A stretch of 7,570 nucleotides of DNA from Candidatus Stahliibacteriota bacterium (GTDB taxonomy: Bacteria; Hydrothermota; UBA3073), in contig DAOUSS010000065.1 in the NCBI GenBank assembly GCA_030627085.1, positions 1-7,570 of the forward strand, in the 5' to 3' direction. Shown one piece after another: positions 5,034 to 7,570 of this stretch. The position numbers and the translations under genes are program-made. How positions within the stretch are numbered: the first letter of the stretch is position 1; the number at the start of each line of letters is the position of its first letter. Under the pieces are notes generated by a model. That model did no database searches, had not been told where the DNA came from, and was given only the letters and a program-made list of their open reading frames with translations.

Positions 5034-7526
5034 TCATTCTCTATCTTGTTCCGCTAAGACTTTTAATCCCTCTCTTTTATAAACTTCTTCTTGGAGTATT
5101 TTGTCAAAAATGTCCATAGCTATTTCTTTGTATGCGTTGTCAATTACTCTGTTATACGCTTCAATTAAAATTTGCACTGGCTTTTCCTGAATAGCATTGT
5201 ATTGAATATCAGGTTTCTTAAAGTTTTCATAATTTTGCATTAAATCGATAGATTTCTCGGGCTCAAAACTAACCACCTTTGCCAAGAACTCAAAAAAGAA
5301 TTCGCAATGCTTTTTGATTACCTCGGATTTGGAATATTCATAAATTAATGGATATACTTTATTAAACTCTTCTACTTTGAAATTATTAAAGCACCAATCA
5401 TATTTTCGGCTCACCTCATCAGAATCTTCATTTAAGAATAGCATATATATTTTTCTTGATTTGTCAGCAATTTTTTGGTCCGAATGGTTCAAATGTCTTA
5501 AAGCAAAATTAATGGCACCCAGCTTTATTTCTTCATTTGTTTTAAATCCTTCTTCTAATAATTCCTTACTCCTGGGATAGTCTCTCATATAAGCAACCAT
5601 TAAAATCTGTCCTATGTATTCACCCACACTATGATAGCCAAGACTTTCTTTTAAAGTCATTACCTCTTCTAAATGCGGAATAAAATTCTGAAAATTATTT
5701 TTAGTCATCAGATAACCAAAACATTCTAATCCATATTTCATTACTTGAGGATGTTTATCGCTGGTTATTTTCATAAGGAGGTTATAGACTTTATCTCTAT
5801 CCCATTTTATCATTCCCTGAAGGAATCTTACTAGACAACATTTTACTGCTATAGATTCATCTTCTGCTATTTTATTTAAGATTTCAAATATCTTATCTGG
5901 ATACTGCGTTTTGTAACCATGAATAACTAATCTTTCAGTTGCAGAGCCACGAACTGTATTTATTCCATAATCAAGAGGGTCGCCACCATAATATGGGGTT
6001 CCACCACCAGCATCAATCTTCCAGAGTTCTTCTTTGGGGTCAGGATCATTTAATGCATAATCTGCTAAAATTTCTATTAAACCCAAATCAAGATTGTCTT
6101 CTTTATCAATATAATCAATAGCCCAGACAATACGCCTTCTAAATTCTCTATTTTCGTCTTTCCAGTATGTTTTTACTAATTGCTTAACTTTTTCTATATC
6201 ATATTTTGCCTTCACCACGCCGTCCAATCCTGCTCCAAGATAGGTCAAAGAAATATCTTCTCTTTTACCAAGATTAAATACAAAGTCATAAAATTCATCA
6301 GGTCGTTTTGAAACCTGCTCAGCAAAGGCACGAGAATGTTCTATTATTCCTCCTCTTAGAAAATCTTCTCTTGGCTTATCCCAGCTAGTTGATTCATCAT
6401 ACTTTTTAAAGGAAGACAGCCATTGTTCAAATGTCATTCTTCCGTAAGCAGTTGCTGGCAAAGGAGGACCTACAGCTTCAAATTTTGAAACTTGTGGAGG
6501 TTTTTCTTCATATTCACCAAATTTATGTTCTAATTCTACAAGTTGCTTTTTCATAATAGGATAGTCGGATAATTTTCTATCTGGAATTGCATTTAAAAGT
6601 CTATACTTTGAATATCCTATCCTCCTTGAATGTTTCTCCCAATCTGGAGAGACTGATAAAATAAGTTCATTGATCTTCTCTTTTTGTGCTTTTGAAAAAT
6701 ATGGATATACATTTTTAAGCAAGGTCCTTAATCTATATTCATCAGCCATATTTTCAAGGACACCCTTTCTTATAAGCAAGTTAAATCCTTCATTAACATA
6801 TAACCCTGGTTTTGCATTATATCCTTGTAGCACTATTGTTAGTAAGGTAATGGAACAACTCTTATCAAGTCCTTCAACTAATTTTAGAAACTTGGGTTTG
6901 TCATTTATTGCTACTACTTTTAATTTTTTTAAGACTAACGAATGGAATAGCCAATGAGAACATAAATTAGGCTCAAATTGCTCATAGAAATAAAATGCCT
7001 TATCACAATAAAACTCAATCTTACTTTCCCATTTTGTTTTATCGACAAGTCTACGGATTATTCGCAATGCTTTAGAAAGAACTAAACAGAGATTCCAGTC
7101 TAACATTTTTTTGAAAATTTCAATATCATGATAATCAAGAATTTGTTTTCTGTTCAAATCATCACCAGATTTAACAGTATTTATCTTCTCATTTAAGTCA
7201 TTAAAGAATATCTTGAATACAACTCCGGGATTAAATTTTAGAATTCTTTCTAAGAAATGACCGTAATAGAAACGCTTCCAAGTTTTGATAGTTGGTAAAT
7301 GGCTTTGGAATAATTTGATTGCCCTTTTATCTTCCCAATGGTCAAGTCCATAGAGAATATAACTAATGTGCTCGTCTTTCTTCCCAATATTTGGAAATTG
7401 TTGTAAAAAATCAATTATAGTCTTTGTGCAGAAATTTATAAGAGTCATTAATTTCCAAACGACGAGATTAACAAGTTTTTCATCGCCTGATTGCAAAAAT
7501 GCCTGCAAATATCCATTTAAAATCAT
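5034..7526 (-). CDS. Helical-repeat protein resembling the C-terminal half of STAND/AVAST-like ATPases
   Basis: About 830 residues, almost entirely predicted helical, with HEAT/TPR-like spacing and no signal peptide, membrane segment or Walker motif. Numbering counts the TTG at 7529 as residue 1. PPLPATAYGRMTFEQWL (355-371), GGIIEHSRAFAEQ (393-405), and GGDPLDYGINTVRGSATE (515-532) are the most distinctive segments. The last one, with the NTVRG core, resembles a motif I recall from the C-terminal regions of very large bacterial NTPases of the STAND class, in which an N-terminal effector and NTPase precede a helical sensor. If so, this is the sensor half only, since the usual proteins are much longer. 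The start is weak: TTG (7529) and ATG (7526) are adjacent, no Shine-Dalgarno site precedes them, and an in-frame TAA lies at 7544-7542. The gene may therefore be a coupled second cistron or the 3' part of a broken gene. It is visibly more AT-rich than the methylase gene, which suggests separate acquisition. The family link is from memory and moderate. Confidence 0.7.
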   Translation of the reverse strand: MILNGYLQAFLQSGDEKLVNLVVWKLMTLINFCTKTIIDFLQQFPNIGKKDEHISYILYGLDHWEDKRAIKLFQSHLPTIKTWKRFYYGHFLERILKFNPGVVFKIFFNDLNEKINTVKSGDDLNRKQILDYHDIEIFKKMLDWNLCLVLSKALRIIRRLVDKTKWESKIEFYCDKAFYFYEQFEPNLCSHWLFHSLVLKKLKVVAINDKPKFLKLVEGLDKSCSITLLTIVLQGYNAKPGLYVNEGFNLLIRKGVLENMADEYRLRTLLKNVYPYFSKAQKEKINELILSVSPDWEKHSRRIGYSKYRLLNAIPDRKLSDYPIMKKQLVELEHKFGEYEEKPPQVSKFEAVGPPLPATAYGRMTFEQWLSSFKKYDESTSWDKPREDFLRGGIIEHSRAFAEQVSKRPDEFYDFVFNLGKREDISLTYLGAGLDGVVKAKYDIEKVKQLVKTYWKDENREFRRRIVWAIDYIDKEDNLDLGLIEILADYALNDPDPKEELWKIDAGGGTPYYGGDPLDYGINTVRGSATERLVIHGYKTQYPDKIFEILNKIAEDESIAVKCCLVRFLQGMIKWDRDKVYNLLMKITSDKHPQVMKYGLECFGYLMTKNNFQNFIPHLEEVMTLKESLGYHSVGEYIGQILMVAYMRDYPRSKELLEEGFKTNEEIKLGAINFALRHLNHSDQKIADKSRKIYMLFLNEDSDEVSRKYDWCFNNFKVEEFNKVYPLIYEYSKSEVIKKHCEFFFEFLAKVVSFEPEKSIDLMQNYENFKKPDIQYNAIQEKPVQILIEAYNRVIDNAYKEIAMDIFDKILQEEVYKREGLKVLAEQDRE

Positions 7527-7570
7527 CAATGAACTAAATATTTAGTATTATTGTAAAATTTTTTAAATAA
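7526..7570 (-). CDS. Possible 3' end of an upstream gene (14 codons, continues beyond the window)
   Basis: One minus-strand frame is open from the window edge and ends LFKKFYNNTKYLVH at a TGA (7528-7526). That TGA shares its A with the ATG of the helical-repeat gene, the TGATG arrangement of translationally coupled genes. It could be the end of an effector/NTPase gene, or the upstream part of the same protein shifted by one frame. Fourteen open codons in AT-rich sequence can also occur by chance. Confidence 0.25.
   Translation of the reverse strand, partial: LFKKFYNNTKYLVH

Noticed and set aside
5377..6957. Three plus-strand frames opposite the helical-repeat gene
   Set aside because: They are antisense shadows in AT-rich coding sequence without starts or motifs of their own.
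1..7570. CRISPR array, tRNA or rRNA gene
   Set aside because: No regularly spaced direct repeats, no cloverleaf with a CCA-side acceptor stem and no rRNA-like conserved stretch were found on reading.

Overview
The window looks like a bacterial chromosomal accessory region. It has Shine-Dalgarno sites, a consensus sigma70-type promoter and moderately AT-rich coding sequence. No gene here fixes the species. The palindromic intergenic repeat at 58-80 and the GGGAC-ended element at 888-1011 recall repeats I associate with environmental or candidate-phylum bacterial genomes, but that is recollection and I give no taxon.

Layout: (1) 1-138 is non-coding and contains a short GC-rich palindrome. (2) 139-711 (+) is a small P-loop kinase of the polynucleotide kinase-like AAA_33 type. 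(3) 712-1056 is non-coding; it holds a good leftward sigma70-type promoter with no gene of its own and a roughly 124-bp element with imperfect inverted ends. (4) 1057-4579 (-) is a two-gene operon: a 104-residue orphan RadC N-terminal (helix-hairpin-helix) protein, then, overlapping it by 32 bp, a 1079-residue fused nuclease/N6-adenine methyltransferase of type IIG character. It is preceded by a perfect TTGACA-N17-TATAAT promoter and a leader of about 100 nt with two adjacent inverted repeats. (5) 4718-5033 is non-coding. (6) 5034-7526 (-) is a large helical-repeat protein. Its motifs resemble the C-terminal, presumed sensor, half of large STAND/AVAST-like bacterial ATPases, but it has no NTPase or effector domain. 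The reading frame just upstream is open to the window edge and ends in a TGA that overlaps the start codon.

How the genes may work together: the RadC-like protein and the methylase/nuclease are almost certainly co-expressed and probably form one restriction-modification system, with the small protein as a possible DNA-structure-binding accessory subunit. The large helical protein lies upstream on the same strand. If its STAND affinity is right, the right-hand two thirds of the window is a small defence island, with the N-terminal half of the STAND system lost or encoded beyond position 7570. The kinase at the left is on the opposite strand and need not belong to it. The most novel points are the orphan RadC domain coupled to a type IIG enzyme, its structured leader, and the apparently split STAND-like gene.
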